A stretch of 5,355 bases of DNA from Lentisphaeria bacterium (GCA_030590715.1 JAUVCU010000139.1:1-5355), one strand, 5' to 3'. Shown: positions 1 to 5,355, counted from the first letter of the stretch. Made by a program: numbers and translations. The notes: generated by a model not told the origin, from the letters alone.

Positions 1-716
1 TGACTGGAACTCCTTTTGCCCGATTACGCAAAAAGGAGCTGTGGATTCAACACCTCGAAGCGATGATCGATTCATTACCGCTGAGAAAGATCGCCACCAG
101 ACTCGGTATTAACAAAAATACAGCATTCAAGTGGCGGCACCGCTTTTTATTTGCTGCACATAAGGATCAACCGGGCAAGTTGTCGGGAGTTGTTGAAGCG
201 GACGAGACATATTTTCGTAAATCCCAAAAAGGATCTCGACATCTTGGCCGTCCCCCGAGAAAACGGGGTGAGCCAGTTCCTAAAAGAGGATTGTCGAAAG
301 AGCATGTCTGCGTGGTTGTGATCTGTGACAGAACAGGCCTTGAGGCCGATTACATTTCCGGCCTTGGACCAGTAAAAACGAAATGGCTTGATTATGTTCT
401 GGCAGCTCATATTACTCCAGACTCTCTGTTGGTCACCGATTCGGCTCCGGCCTACGATTCATTCTGTTCTCATCAGAATATTTCACATATAAGGATTTCC
501 CCTGGCAAAAGAACATGGGGACCATATCATATTCAGAATGTAAATACATATCATCGCAGAATGAAAAACTGGATGAGAAGATTCAACGGGGTTGCAACAA
601 AATACCTGAACCATTATCTAGGATGGTACCATGAACTTTATAACCGCCAGATAAGCGGACCGCTTGAATTGCTGAACGCTCTTTTTGAACTGAAAGCAGA
701 CTTAACTAAGACATAG
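1..716 (+). CDS. IS1595/ISXO2-like transposase, 5' end missing
   Basis: DDE-type transposase that would cut and rejoin the ends of its own IS. The first ATG in frame is at 63, but the same frame is open to the left edge and the 20 residues before that Met (TGTPFARLRKK...) are typical internal sequence of this family, so the true start and the usual N-terminal zinc ribbon lie before the window. About 237 residues are visible, against roughly 300 in the family. Counting from the Met at 63: a helix-turn-helix at about 5-29 (LRKIATRLGINKNTAFKW), first catalytic Asp at 47 (VEADETYF), second Asp at 126 (VTDSAPAY), and an Asn at 161 in VNTYHRRMK with Lys at 168, followed by the family-like FNGVATKYLNHYLGW. 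This fits the DDN variant with a Lys seven residues later, known in part of the IS1595 family. It ends at TAG 714-716. Family call is firm; subgroup is not assigned. Confidence 0.92.
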   Translation, partial: TGTPFARLRKKELWIQHLEAMIDSLPLRKIATRLGINKNTAFKWRHRFLFAAHKDQPGKLSGVVEADETYFRKSQKGSRHLGRPPRKRGEPVPKRGLSKEHVCVVVICDRTGLEADYISGLGPVKTKWLDYVLAAHITPDSLLVTDSAPAYDSFCSHQNISHIRISPGKRTWGPYHIQNVNTYHRRMKNWMRRFNGVATKYLNHYLGWYHELYNRQISGPLELLNALFELKADLTKT

Positions 717-718
717 CC
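701..718 (+). repeat. Probable right terminal inverted repeat of the IS
   Basis: The sequence cttaactaagacatagcc spans the last codons and stop of the transposase and ends in GCC, so on the other strand it begins GGCTATGTCTTAGTTAAG. As I recall IS1595-type ends, they commonly begin with a run of G and carry a TTAGTTAA-like stretch, and the transposase often stops inside the repeat. IS1595-family elements make 8-bp target duplications, which would make aatttgat (719-726) the right copy. The left end is not in the window, so neither the repeat nor the duplication can be matched. Confidence 0.4.
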
Positions 719-795
719 AATTTGATTGTTACATAAATTCAACAGAAAAATTGTCACTTGTCCGATTTCAATTGAGGTACAACACCTAAAGCATG

Positions 796-837
796 TCAAC
801 TTTTGTAAAACCCACTTCTACTACGGTCAAAATTCAT
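796..837 (-). CDS. Doubtful 13-codon ORF with a leader-like upstream
   Basis: On the minus strand, TAAGG (846-842) precedes an ATG at 837-835 by 4 bases, and the frame reads MNFDRSRSGFYKS before TGA at 798-796. The upstream sequence resembles the sulfatase leader, which is the only reason to list it. Thirteen codons between an IS end and an operon end are easily produced by chance. It could be the stump of a gene lost when the IS arrived, but the frame stops about 78 bp before the inferred IS boundary, so the IS alone would not explain the stop. I recognise no function. Confidence 0.12.
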   Translation of the reverse strand: MNFDRSRSGFYKS

Positions 838-901
838 TAAGCCTTACTTCAAGTTTCAGGAGTAACAGTGGTTTGTAATTAATTCGAAAGTAATGCTGGA
901 G

Positions 902-924
902 GCGGGCACAAGAATAGTGCCCGC
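902..924. terminator. GC-rich hairpin between convergent genes, likely terminator
   Basis: Perfect 8-bp stem GCGGGCAC (902-909) and GTGCCCGC (917-924) with a 7-base loop. Read on the plus strand it is followed by tcttattattt, a broken but U-rich tail, so it fits an intrinsic terminator for transcription coming from the IS side. It also begins 17 bases after the stop codon of the minus-strand hydrolase gene, where an operon terminator or 3'-end stabilising hairpin would sit. On that strand, however, the stem is followed by CTCCAGCAT with no U-run. It may serve both directions, with the plus-strand role better supported. Confidence 0.6.
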
Positions 925-941
925 TCTTATTATTTGTACTG

Positions 942-3038
942 CTACTTCGTGTAATTCCAAGGGTCGTTGCCTGAGTTTCGGATCTCATACATCTTTCTTC
1001 CGACACTCATAACGTGTTTTACAAAGGTCTGATGCGGACGGTCAGTAATATCAAAAAGCCCTATATGATAATTTTCTCCGTCTCCACGGCCGTTGACTGA
1101 CTGATCAATCCACTGAAACAAATGTGTTCCAATAATATCTTTATCATGCAATGCGTCTGTAACAAATGCTTTATACTGACGCCCTTGCTGCACTTCGTCT
1201 ACTGCAGATATCAGCCCCGGCCCAAGACCACCTTCATTAAGATTTGCGATATGGAATTCGCTAATAATAATGGGTTTATCAAGTCCACGATACCCACCCA
1301 GATGTGGCGATGGAACGTATTTGTACAGGTTCGTACTCAAAACATCAACATATGGAGCAGATGCTTTAATCACATGATTCGGAGCCGCATTGATACGTGA
1401 GCCCAAATAAAGCAGGTTTGGTGCAGCTTTTTTAAATCCTTCTGAAACAAAACGATAATAGAGCTCGGCATACTTCGTTGTCAAAACAACAGAATCTGCA
1501 GCAAGCATATGCTTGTCAAGCTTCTCATCCGTTTCGAGAGCTACCCAATTCTGATAGTCACTACTCCATGCTTTATTAAGTTCACCGATCTCATTGTACT
1601 TTTCTTTAAGCCATTTGATCGATGCAGCTCTGGCAGCAGAACCTTCCGCTACAATCTTTTTAGCTGCTTTTGGCCACGGCAGCTCATTATCTACGAAAAC
1701 ACCAAGACACCAAGGATCATAAGCAAAACGCTCAAGCTGCTTCTGCAGAGTTTCAGCGATGTCGGCTGCCGCAGATGCTTTAAATGGATCAAATAGATTA
1801 TGTGCAGGAGACACGTACACTGTAGGAGTGTAGACACATCGTTTTTCATGAGTCAGAATCTCTTTTCGCGGCCAGCCGCCAGCGGTATTTATAGCAATTT
1901 TATCCATGCGGTAAAAGACCTTTTCCAAGGCGCGTTTATTCCACTCGGTTCCATATTTTCGCAGAAGATTTGCTTTGTAATAGTCAAAAATGGTCGTATG
2001 CTTTCCATTTTTGTACCAGATGTAAAAAGGTGCAAATTCACCGTCGGCATCAGGCAATGCTGCATATTTTTTTTCATTCTTCCAGTCAGCAGGAGATGGA
2101 GCGCCGCCAATACCCACATCGCATGCTCCGTGTGACCAGAACAGGTATCCTTCAGGATCGACAAACCACCACTTGTCCTGATACTTTTCTACACGAAAGA
2201 AACCAGTTGACTTCAGCTTAGGACCATCTTTCCAACCTCCATAAGTACTCAACTCGACTTCTGTAGGCGCATTTGCGTACAGCTTATTTTCCATAACAGC
2301 ATTTTGTGCAAAGTCCTCTTGGGATTTAACCTTACCTCTCCAATCCCGGTGCATGTACTGACCATACTGGTCGATAAATGGCACTCGCTTACTCGCTTCT
2401 TCATCTGTTTCCTGATAAATGCGCTTTATATAGAAATTCTTATGCAGCTTGAAGTTCACATCCGTCTTACTATCAATTGCAAAAGAAAGAGATTCGATGT
2501 TTGCGGAGTCAACAAAGAGCCAATGGAATTTACGACCGTCCGGCAAACCATTAAGTTTTCCATAAACGGGGCTCTTTGCGGGTTCACGCATTAAACAAAC
2601 GCCGACGACGAGCTTTTCTCCCGGTTCGACGATCCCTTTACCAGCGCTACTGTTGACCCAATCCTCCGCGTCCTTCCCGTTCAACCTCATGTTAATAATA
2701 AGTGGTGACTTACCAAGGTTTTCAACAAGCACCCCTAGGGTGTGCACTGGCTCAAGGTTCCAATTACCTGAAGGAGGAACAAGCTTACCCCCCTTCCATT
2801 TTGCCTTGGCTTTACCCGTGATCAGCAAGCTATCATCAGCGTCTTTTATTTCTACATTATTAAATTGAGGAGCATAAACGAAAGAGGAACTTTCAAAACG
2901 ATCCATATCAAAATAAGCTTTCTTCTCTGATATATGAGTTTTCGCTTGCTCTTTTGCTACAGGCTCATTATGCCCTGCTCCGGCCGTAAAAGACAAGATT
3001 GCAGTTAAAGCCAGCGTCAGTGGTATTCTACTATTCAT
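942..3038 (-). CDS. Secreted GH50/beta-agarase-like glycoside hydrolase
   Basis: Predicted secreted glycosidase of clan GH-A, most like GH50 beta-agarase-type enzymes, which hydrolyse beta-1,4-galactosidic bonds with retention. The 698-residue product starts with a signal peptide (short charged start, hydrophobic 5-18, likely cut after AGA at 19-21). Residues about 45-230 look like a beta-rich N-terminal carbohydrate-binding-like domain; the TIM barrel runs from about 278 to 687. Family-like landmarks are KWWFVDPEGYLFWSHG (289-304), DPWCLGVFVDNELPW (441-455) with Glu452 as likely acid/base, LYLGSRIN (543-550), DKPIIISEFHIA (587-598) with Glu594 as likely nucleophile, GTHLFQWIDQ (637-646) and GRGDGENYHIGLFD (650-663). 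The ATG is supported by AAGGTGA six bases upstream. It lies 11 bp after the sulfatase gene and is probably the last gene of that operon. The family is assigned from remembered motifs; the region after GGAP (311-314) and the loop after the nucleophile look divergent, so the real substrate may not be agarose. A GH-A relative outside GH50 remains possible. Confidence 0.78.
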   Translation of the reverse strand: MNSRIPLTLALTAILSFTAGAGHNEPVAKEQAKTHISEKKAYFDMDRFESSSFVYAPQFNNVEIKDADDSLLITGKAKAKWKGGKLVPPSGNWNLEPVHTLGVLVENLGKSPLIINMRLNGKDAEDWVNSSAGKGIVEPGEKLVVGVCLMREPAKSPVYGKLNGLPDGRKFHWLFVDSANIESLSFAIDSKTDVNFKLHKNFYIKRIYQETDEEASKRVPFIDQYGQYMHRDWRGKVKSQEDFAQNAVMENKLYANAPTEVELSTYGGWKDGPKLKSTGFFRVEKYQDKWWFVDPEGYLFWSHGACDVGIGGAPSPADWKNEKKYAALPDADGEFAPFYIWYKNGKHTTIFDYYKANLLRKYGTEWNKRALEKVFYRMDKIAINTAGGWPRKEILTHEKRCVYTPTVYVSPAHNLFDPFKASAAADIAETLQKQLERFAYDPWCLGVFVDNELPWPKAAKKIVAEGSAARAASIKWLKEKYNEIGELNKAWSSDYQNWVALETDEKLDKHMLAADSVVLTTKYAELYYRFVSEGFKKAAPNLLYLGSRINAAPNHVIKASAPYVDVLSTNLYKYVPSPHLGGYRGLDKPIIISEFHIANLNEGGLGPGLISAVDEVQQGRQYKAFVTDALHDKDIIGTHLFQWIDQSVNGRGDGENYHIGLFDITDRPHQTFVKHVMSVGRKMYEIRNSGNDPWNYTK

Positions 3039-3044
3039 ATCAGA

Positions 3045-3051
3045 TCACCTT
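3045..3051 (-). promoter_or_regulatory. Ribosome binding site of the GH50-like gene
   Basis: AAGGTGA on the minus strand ends six bases before the ATG at 3038 and matches the anti-Shine-Dalgarno complement GGAGGTGA over its AGGTGA part. Its first two bases, 3051 and 3050, are the last two bases of the sulfatase TAA (3052-3050). A ribosome finishing the sulfatase therefore covers this site, which favours translational coupling and confirms the chosen start. Confidence 0.8.
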
Positions 3052-4447
3052 AGTGTTGTTTCTTTTTACTTTTCTTTTTACTTTTCTTCGGTTTCCAACC
3101 TGATTTCCATGCAGGCTCCTGAACGTTTTTCTCAAAACGTTTATAGGCCTTTCGCATTTCTGAAACTACTTCAGGGAGTTTATCGGCTAAATTCGCGCTA
3201 CCCTTCTCATTACCATCCTTAATATCAAAAAGGAATTCATGATCTGTTCTGCGATTATAATAGTATTTGTACTTTTCATTTCTCATTGCAACCTGTGTCA
3301 TTTTCCCACGGCGCCAGAAAAAATTCCTCTTAGAAATGGAGTCTACTTTATTTGTCAGAAGAGGCATAAGATCAACACCATCGGTAACAACTTTTGATAG
3401 CTTATCAGCTCCTGAGATAGCGGCAAATGTAGGCAGTAAATCCAGACTGATAACAGGAGTATCATTAACCTGGCCAGCTGGAATTTTTCCTTTCCATTGA
3501 ATTGCATAAGGCACTCTGATACCACCCTCCCAGAGCGTTCCTTTCTGACCGCGAAGTTTTCCATTCCATGACCCGTTATGTCGAGTAGGACCACCATTAT
3601 CACTCATGAAGACAACCATTGTATTCTCAAGTATATTTAACGACTTAAGACACTTCAAAAGGCGCCCGACATTGTCGTCCAAACTAAGAACCATACCGGC
3701 ATAGATTCTACGTTTTTCTTTTTCGATATGCGAAACGCGAGCCAAATCACTTTCTTTTGCATGCATAGGCGCATGAGGAGCCGTATATGACATATACATG
3801 AAAAAAGGCTCTTCAGGACTTTTCTTTTTCTGTTTTGTAATGAAGTTGATCGCTTTATCTGTCAGATAGTCAGTGATATAAAAATCATCATCCTCTTCAA
3901 GGAACGTGCTGTTATGCTGCAATGAATGGATCTCATCTTTTTTCTCTCCCTCAAGTTTCCAGTAGCTTCTTGACCCGCCGATAAAGCCAAGAAAGTCGTC
4001 AAAACCACGGAGATTAGGATGGAATAGATCTACATTATCACCCAGATGCCATTTTCCGATACAATAGCTTCTGTAACCTGCTGGTTTCAGAACATCGGCA
4101 ATTGTTTTTTCTTTTGGATCAAGTCCGATTGTTGAACCGGGCTTTGATGCTTCCTTGTGGGGGAAATTTGCTTCAAAACCAAATTGACTCCCCATCCTCC
4201 CCGTCAGAAGGCCCGCACGTGATGGGGCGCACACGGAATTACTCACATAACCCTGTGTAAAGCGTACTCCATTGTTGAAAATGGAATCGATATTAGGTGT
4301 CTGATACTGCTTACAGCCATGAATGCTTAAGTCTGCATAACCTAGGTCATCGGCCAGAATATATAAGATATTAGGCTTCTTGGCTCCCTCTACCTGAGAC
4401 AGGGAAAAAGCACAAGATAAAGCTATGAGTGGATATCTTTTTTTCAT
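3050..4447 (-). CDS. Secreted type I formylglycine sulfatase with polybasic tail
   Basis: Hydrolyses sulfate esters, here most likely on polysaccharide or oligosaccharide outside the cytoplasm. The 465-residue product has a signal peptide (MKKRYPLIALSCAFSLSQVEG, probably cut near residue 21), then a full alkaline-phosphatase-like sulfatase domain. Visible active-site elements are the metal-binding ADDLGY (Asp33, Asp34), CAPSR at 73-77 with Cys73 as the residue oxidised to formylglycine, GKWHLG (131-136), the HAPMH histidines (225, 229), MSDNGG (281-286) with Asp283 and Asn284, and KGTLWEGGIRVP (302-313). The C-terminal subdomain ends at about 450 and is followed by a lysine-rich tail (KKSKKKSKKKQH). 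Nothing catalytic is missing. It needs a formylglycine-generating enzyme or anaerobic sulfatase-maturating enzyme encoded elsewhere. The S1 subfamily, and therefore the bond specificity, cannot be read by eye. It is cotranscribed with the downstream GH50-like gene. Confidence 0.95.
   Translation of the reverse strand: MKKRYPLIALSCAFSLSQVEGAKKPNILYILADDLGYADLSIHGCKQYQTPNIDSIFNNGVRFTQGYVSNSVCAPSRAGLLTGRMGSQFGFEANFPHKEASKPGSTIGLDPKEKTIADVLKPAGYRSYCIGKWHLGDNVDLFHPNLRGFDDFLGFIGGSRSYWKLEGEKKDEIHSLQHNSTFLEEDDDFYITDYLTDKAINFITKQKKKSPEEPFFMYMSYTAPHAPMHAKESDLARVSHIEKEKRRIYAGMVLSLDDNVGRLLKCLKSLNILENTMVVFMSDNGGPTRHNGSWNGKLRGQKGTLWEGGIRVPYAIQWKGKIPAGQVNDTPVISLDLLPTFAAISGADKLSKVVTDGVDLMPLLTNKVDSISKRNFFWRRGKMTQVAMRNEKYKYYYNRRTDHEFLFDIKDGNEKGSANLADKLPEVVSEMRKAYKRFEKNVQEPAWKSGWKPKKSKKKSKKKQH
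3061..3084 (-). repeat. Two tandem 12-bp units coding the Lys-rich tail
   Basis: Two perfect tandem copies of tctttttacttt (plus-strand reading), with the first four bases of a third copy following at 3085-3088. They lie inside the sulfatase gene and, because the unit is four codons long, each copy adds a KKSK-like block to the C-terminus without breaking the frame. Such an array can gain or lose units by slippage, so tail length may differ between strains. Confidence 0.85.
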
Positions 4448-4457
4448 GTGATATAAA

Positions 4458-4463
4458 TTCCTT
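4458..4463 (-). promoter_or_regulatory. Ribosome binding site of the sulfatase gene
   Basis: AAGGAA on the minus strand lies ten bases before the ATG at 4447-4445. The spacing is at the long end of normal. The Met it serves begins a clear signal peptide, so the start is well supported on protein grounds. Confidence 0.6.
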
Positions 4464-4509
4464 AATTGTTCAAAGTTCAGGAGTTACCTGCTTGTGGCCT
4501 CCCTCTCGT

Positions 4510-4515
4510 ATTATA
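4510..4515 (-). promoter_or_regulatory. Candidate -10 box of a sulfatase operon promoter
   Basis: A perfect TATAAT on the minus strand about 63 bases before the sulfatase ATG, which would give a leader of roughly 55 bases. The hexamer 17 bases upstream (4538-4533, CGTGCT) is a poor match to TTGACA and there is no TGn extension, so the promoter would be weak or activator-dependent, or the box could be chance in AT-rich sequence. Confidence 0.35.
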
Positions 4516-4598
4516 ACGATAAACAGCCGCACAGCACGAGCGATTATTAGAACAAATCTAACAAAGCCTTTCTTAACAGTTTTCTCCGGGCTAACGCC

Positions 4599-4610
4599 TG
4601 AAACGATTCA
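4599..4610. promoter_or_regulatory. Candidate LacI-type operator
   Basis: TGAAACGATTCA is a near-palindrome (five of six base pairs symmetrical) with the central CG typical of operators bound by LacI-family sugar regulators. It lies about 85 bases upstream of the TATAAT box relative to the minus strand, too far for simple blocking of that promoter. By chance a 12-mer this symmetrical is expected about once in a gap this size, so the support is the TGAAACG-like half-site rather than symmetry alone. Confidence 0.25.
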
Positions 4611-4632
4611 AATATCGCCTCATTGAGTCTAT

Positions 4633-4662
4633 CACACAAAACTATTTTAAGAGTTTTGTGTG
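4633..4662. repeat. 11-bp perfect inverted repeat, 8-base loop
   Basis: CACACAAAACT (4633-4643) and AGTTTTGTGTG (4652-4662) are perfect complements around ATTTTAAG. A chance perfect 11-bp pair this close is unlikely in 299 bases. No U-run follows the stem on either strand, so an intrinsic terminator is not well supported. It could be a protein-binding palindrome, an RNA hairpin separating the GH43-like message from the sulfatase message, or a processing site. Confidence 0.6.
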
Positions 4663-4746
4663 TCGGTGATATGTATCATTTCCTTTGATTGAGCTCGCTC
4701 CCTGCCTGCTCCGCCAAAGACGATTGTCAATTGTGTCGTCGGCACA

Positions 4747-5355
4747 TTAACAACCTTCGTGATCTTCTTTATCAAAAACAGAGAGGTCCCATTTATCTAT
4801 CCAATTAATCTCGTAGCTATTTTCGGTAAATTTTACAGGCAGACACACATAGCGTCCGTCAATAGCGTTCTCAGGCCGCCAAATATCGAACATGGCAATA
4901 TACGCATCTTTTTTACCTGCAACAGGGAGAACATAAGTGCTTTGTGCTCCAAAGGTTTTTTCTGATCCGATCCCGTTATCCTGATTAACACCACGACATG
5001 GATTGTCAAGTTCTGTCCATGTTCCTAAAAGAGAATCAGCCACAGCAGATCGGGCTGCATTTGAAGCCCAACCGGTACATCCTGATGCAATCAGATAGTA
5101 CTTGCCATTTCTCTTAAACACCGCCGGAGCTTCCATAAAACGACGGTCAAAAAGCCGAACATATTGACCGGAATGATTCTGAAAATCATCAGTAAGCAAT
5201 GCAATATGAAGTGTAGAGTTATGTTCTGATGAGTAAATGTGATAAGCCTTACCATCGTCATCAACGAACAGGTTCATATCTCGTGACATTTGACCAACTT
5301 CGTAGTGCGCTCCGAGAATATTAAACTTATTGTGCTTAAGAGTAGGCTCACCGCT
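4747..5355 (-). CDS. GH43-like glycoside hydrolase, N-terminal part missing
   Basis: C-terminal 202 residues of a five-bladed beta-propeller glycosidase of the GH43 type. A Met at 5289 could be mistaken for the start, but the frame stays open to the window edge and MSRDMNLF sits in the middle of a conserved blade, so the gene begins outside. Counting from the window edge: RDMNLFVDDDGKAYHIYSS (25-43) is the blade usually carrying the Asp that tunes the acid (Asp26 is the candidate); FMEAPAVFKRNGKYYLIASG (73-92) carries the likely general acid Glu75; CTGW (93-96), TFGAQSTYVLPV (134-145) and the final WIDKWDLSVF (185-194) follow. The catalytic base would be upstream and is not seen. The pattern recalls GH43 groups that include exo-beta-1,3-galactanases, which would suit a galactan locus, but subfamily and substrate are inference. 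No signal peptide can be assessed. It stops at TAA 4749-4747, 299 bp before the sulfatase on the same strand, so it may or may not share its transcript. Confidence 0.78.
   Translation of the reverse strand, partial: SGEPTLKHNKFNILGAHYEVGQMSRDMNLFVDDDGKAYHIYSSEHNSTLHIALLTDDFQNHSGQYVRLFDRRFMEAPAVFKRNGKYYLIASGCTGWASNAARSAVADSLLGTWTELDNPCRGVNQDNGIGSEKTFGAQSTYVLPVAGKKDAYIAMFDIWRPENAIDGRYVCLPVKFTENSYEINWIDKWDLSVFDKEDHEGC

Larger units (their letters stand above)
1..718 (+). mobile_element. IS1595-family insertion sequence, right-hand part
   Basis: This stretch is the right part of an insertion sequence: a transposase gene running in from the left edge, followed by a probable terminal inverted repeat. 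The left end, left repeat and left copy of the target duplication are outside the window, so completeness cannot be judged. The right boundary at about 718 is inferred from family habit (the transposase stop lies in or next to the right terminal repeat), not from matching two ends. The catalytic residues and the frame are intact across the visible part, so nothing here suggests a dead copy. The element lies downstream of, and convergent with, the polysaccharide gene cluster. Confidence 0.75.
717..941. other. Intergenic region between convergent IS and hydrolase genes
   Basis: No convincing protein gene is seen in these 225 bases. They are AT-rich except for one GC-rich hairpin at 902-924. On the minus strand, 866-848 resembles the sulfatase leader at 4487-4469 (16 of 19 bases, including the unbroken 9-base core ACTCCTGAA) and is followed by TAAGG and an ATG opening a 13-codon ORF (837-796). 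The simplest readings are a decayed or displaced start of another gene of the cluster, or chance. Short AT-rich palindromes such as ttttgtaaaa (801-810) are too weak to call. Confidence 0.6.
4448..4746. other. Gap upstream of the sulfatase: leader, promoter, palindromes
   Basis: This 299-bp region separates the GH43-like gene from the sulfatase and is long enough for the sulfatase and GH50-like genes to have their own promoter. No convincing protein gene is seen. From the GH43 stop toward the sulfatase it holds a weak 5-bp stem with a long loop (4722-4743), an 11-bp perfect inverted repeat (4633-4662), a near-palindrome with a central CG (4599-4610), a TATAAT box (4515-4510), a leader with the ACTCCTGAA core shared with 863-855, and the sulfatase ribosome binding site. 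No clear terminator with a U-run follows the GH43-like gene. Confidence 0.7.

Noticed and set aside
147..410. Minus-strand ORF opposite the transposase.
   Set aside because: It has no recognisable protein features and is a shadow of the transposase frame.
63..716. Transposase starting at the ATG at 63.
   Set aside because: The residues encoded before it (TGTPFARLRKKELW) are typical internal family sequence, so the start is before the window.
806..834. Minus-strand promoter TTGACC with TACAAA at 17-base spacing.
   Set aside because: Both boxes are imperfect, it points into the IS end with no gene to serve, and such matches are frequent in AT-rich DNA.
1122..2868. Several 71-111-residue plus-strand ORFs and one minus-strand ORF inside the GH50-like gene.
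   Set aside because: All lie within a well-supported coding frame, have no domain-like pattern and no ribosome binding context worth noting.
3061..3088. CRISPR-like or minisatellite array.
   Set aside because: There are only two full 12-bp units inside a coding frame; it is a codon repeat, not an array with spacers.
4412..4447. Lipoprotein signal in the sulfatase N-terminus (ALSC).
   Set aside because: The residues before Cys12 do not fit a lipobox (Ala rather than Leu at -3, Leu at -2) and the hydrophobic core continues past the Cys, so a normal signal peptide fits better.
4647..4679. A 10-codon leader ORF (MIHITDTQNS) running into the 11-bp inverted repeat.
   Set aside because: The AAAGGA before it is only one base from the ATG, there is no run of regulatory codons, and ORFs this short are common by chance.
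4722..4743. Stem GACGA/TCGTC just after the GH43-like stop as a terminator.
   Set aside because: The stem is only 5 bp with a 12-base loop and no U-run follows.
4747..5289. A complete 180-residue gene starting at the Met at 5289.
   Set aside because: The frame is open to the window edge and the Met lies inside a conserved GH43-type blade, so this is an internal Met of a truncated gene.

Overview
The window looks like part of a sulfated-polysaccharide degradation locus from a Gram-negative, probably marine bacterium, with the tail of an insertion sequence at its left edge. Two secreted enzymes with clear signal peptides, an agarase-like glycoside hydrolase and a type I (formylglycine) sulfatase, sit with a GH43-like hydrolase. 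The moderately low GC, the many-lysine sulfatase tail and this enzyme mix suggest the PVC group (Lentisphaerota, Kiritimatiellota or Verrucomicrobiota) or Planctomycetes. That is an impression from gene content; nothing in the window proves taxonomy, and no SusC/SusD pair, rRNA or housekeeping gene is present.

Layout. Positions 1-716 (+) carry the 3' two-thirds or more of an IS1595/ISXO2-type transposase gene whose start lies before the window; the IS probably ends at about 718. Positions 717-941 are non-coding apart from a doubtful 13-codon ORF, and hold a strong hairpin (902-924) between the convergent IS and hydrolase genes. All other genes are on the minus strand, so they are transcribed right to left: a GH43-like enzyme cut by the window end (5355-4747), a 299-bp gap with a candidate promoter and two inverted repeats, the sulfatase (4447-3050), then the GH50/agarase-like enzyme (3038-942).

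How the genes fit together. The sulfatase and the GH50-like gene are 11 bp apart, and the ribosome binding site of the second overlaps the stop codon of the first, so they are almost certainly cotranscribed and may be translationally coupled. A sulfatase would remove sulfate esters that block the glycosidases; a GH50-like enzyme would cut a galactan-type backbone or its oligosaccharides; a GH43-like enzyme would remove a side-chain or terminal sugar. A sulfated galactan is the simplest substrate guess, but it is inference from family membership.

No clearly new system is visible. The best leads are the divergent GH50-like enzyme, the repeat-encoded polybasic tail on the sulfatase, the 11-bp perfect inverted repeat upstream of the sulfatase, and a leader-like sequence shared by the sulfatase gene and the otherwise empty region beside the IS.
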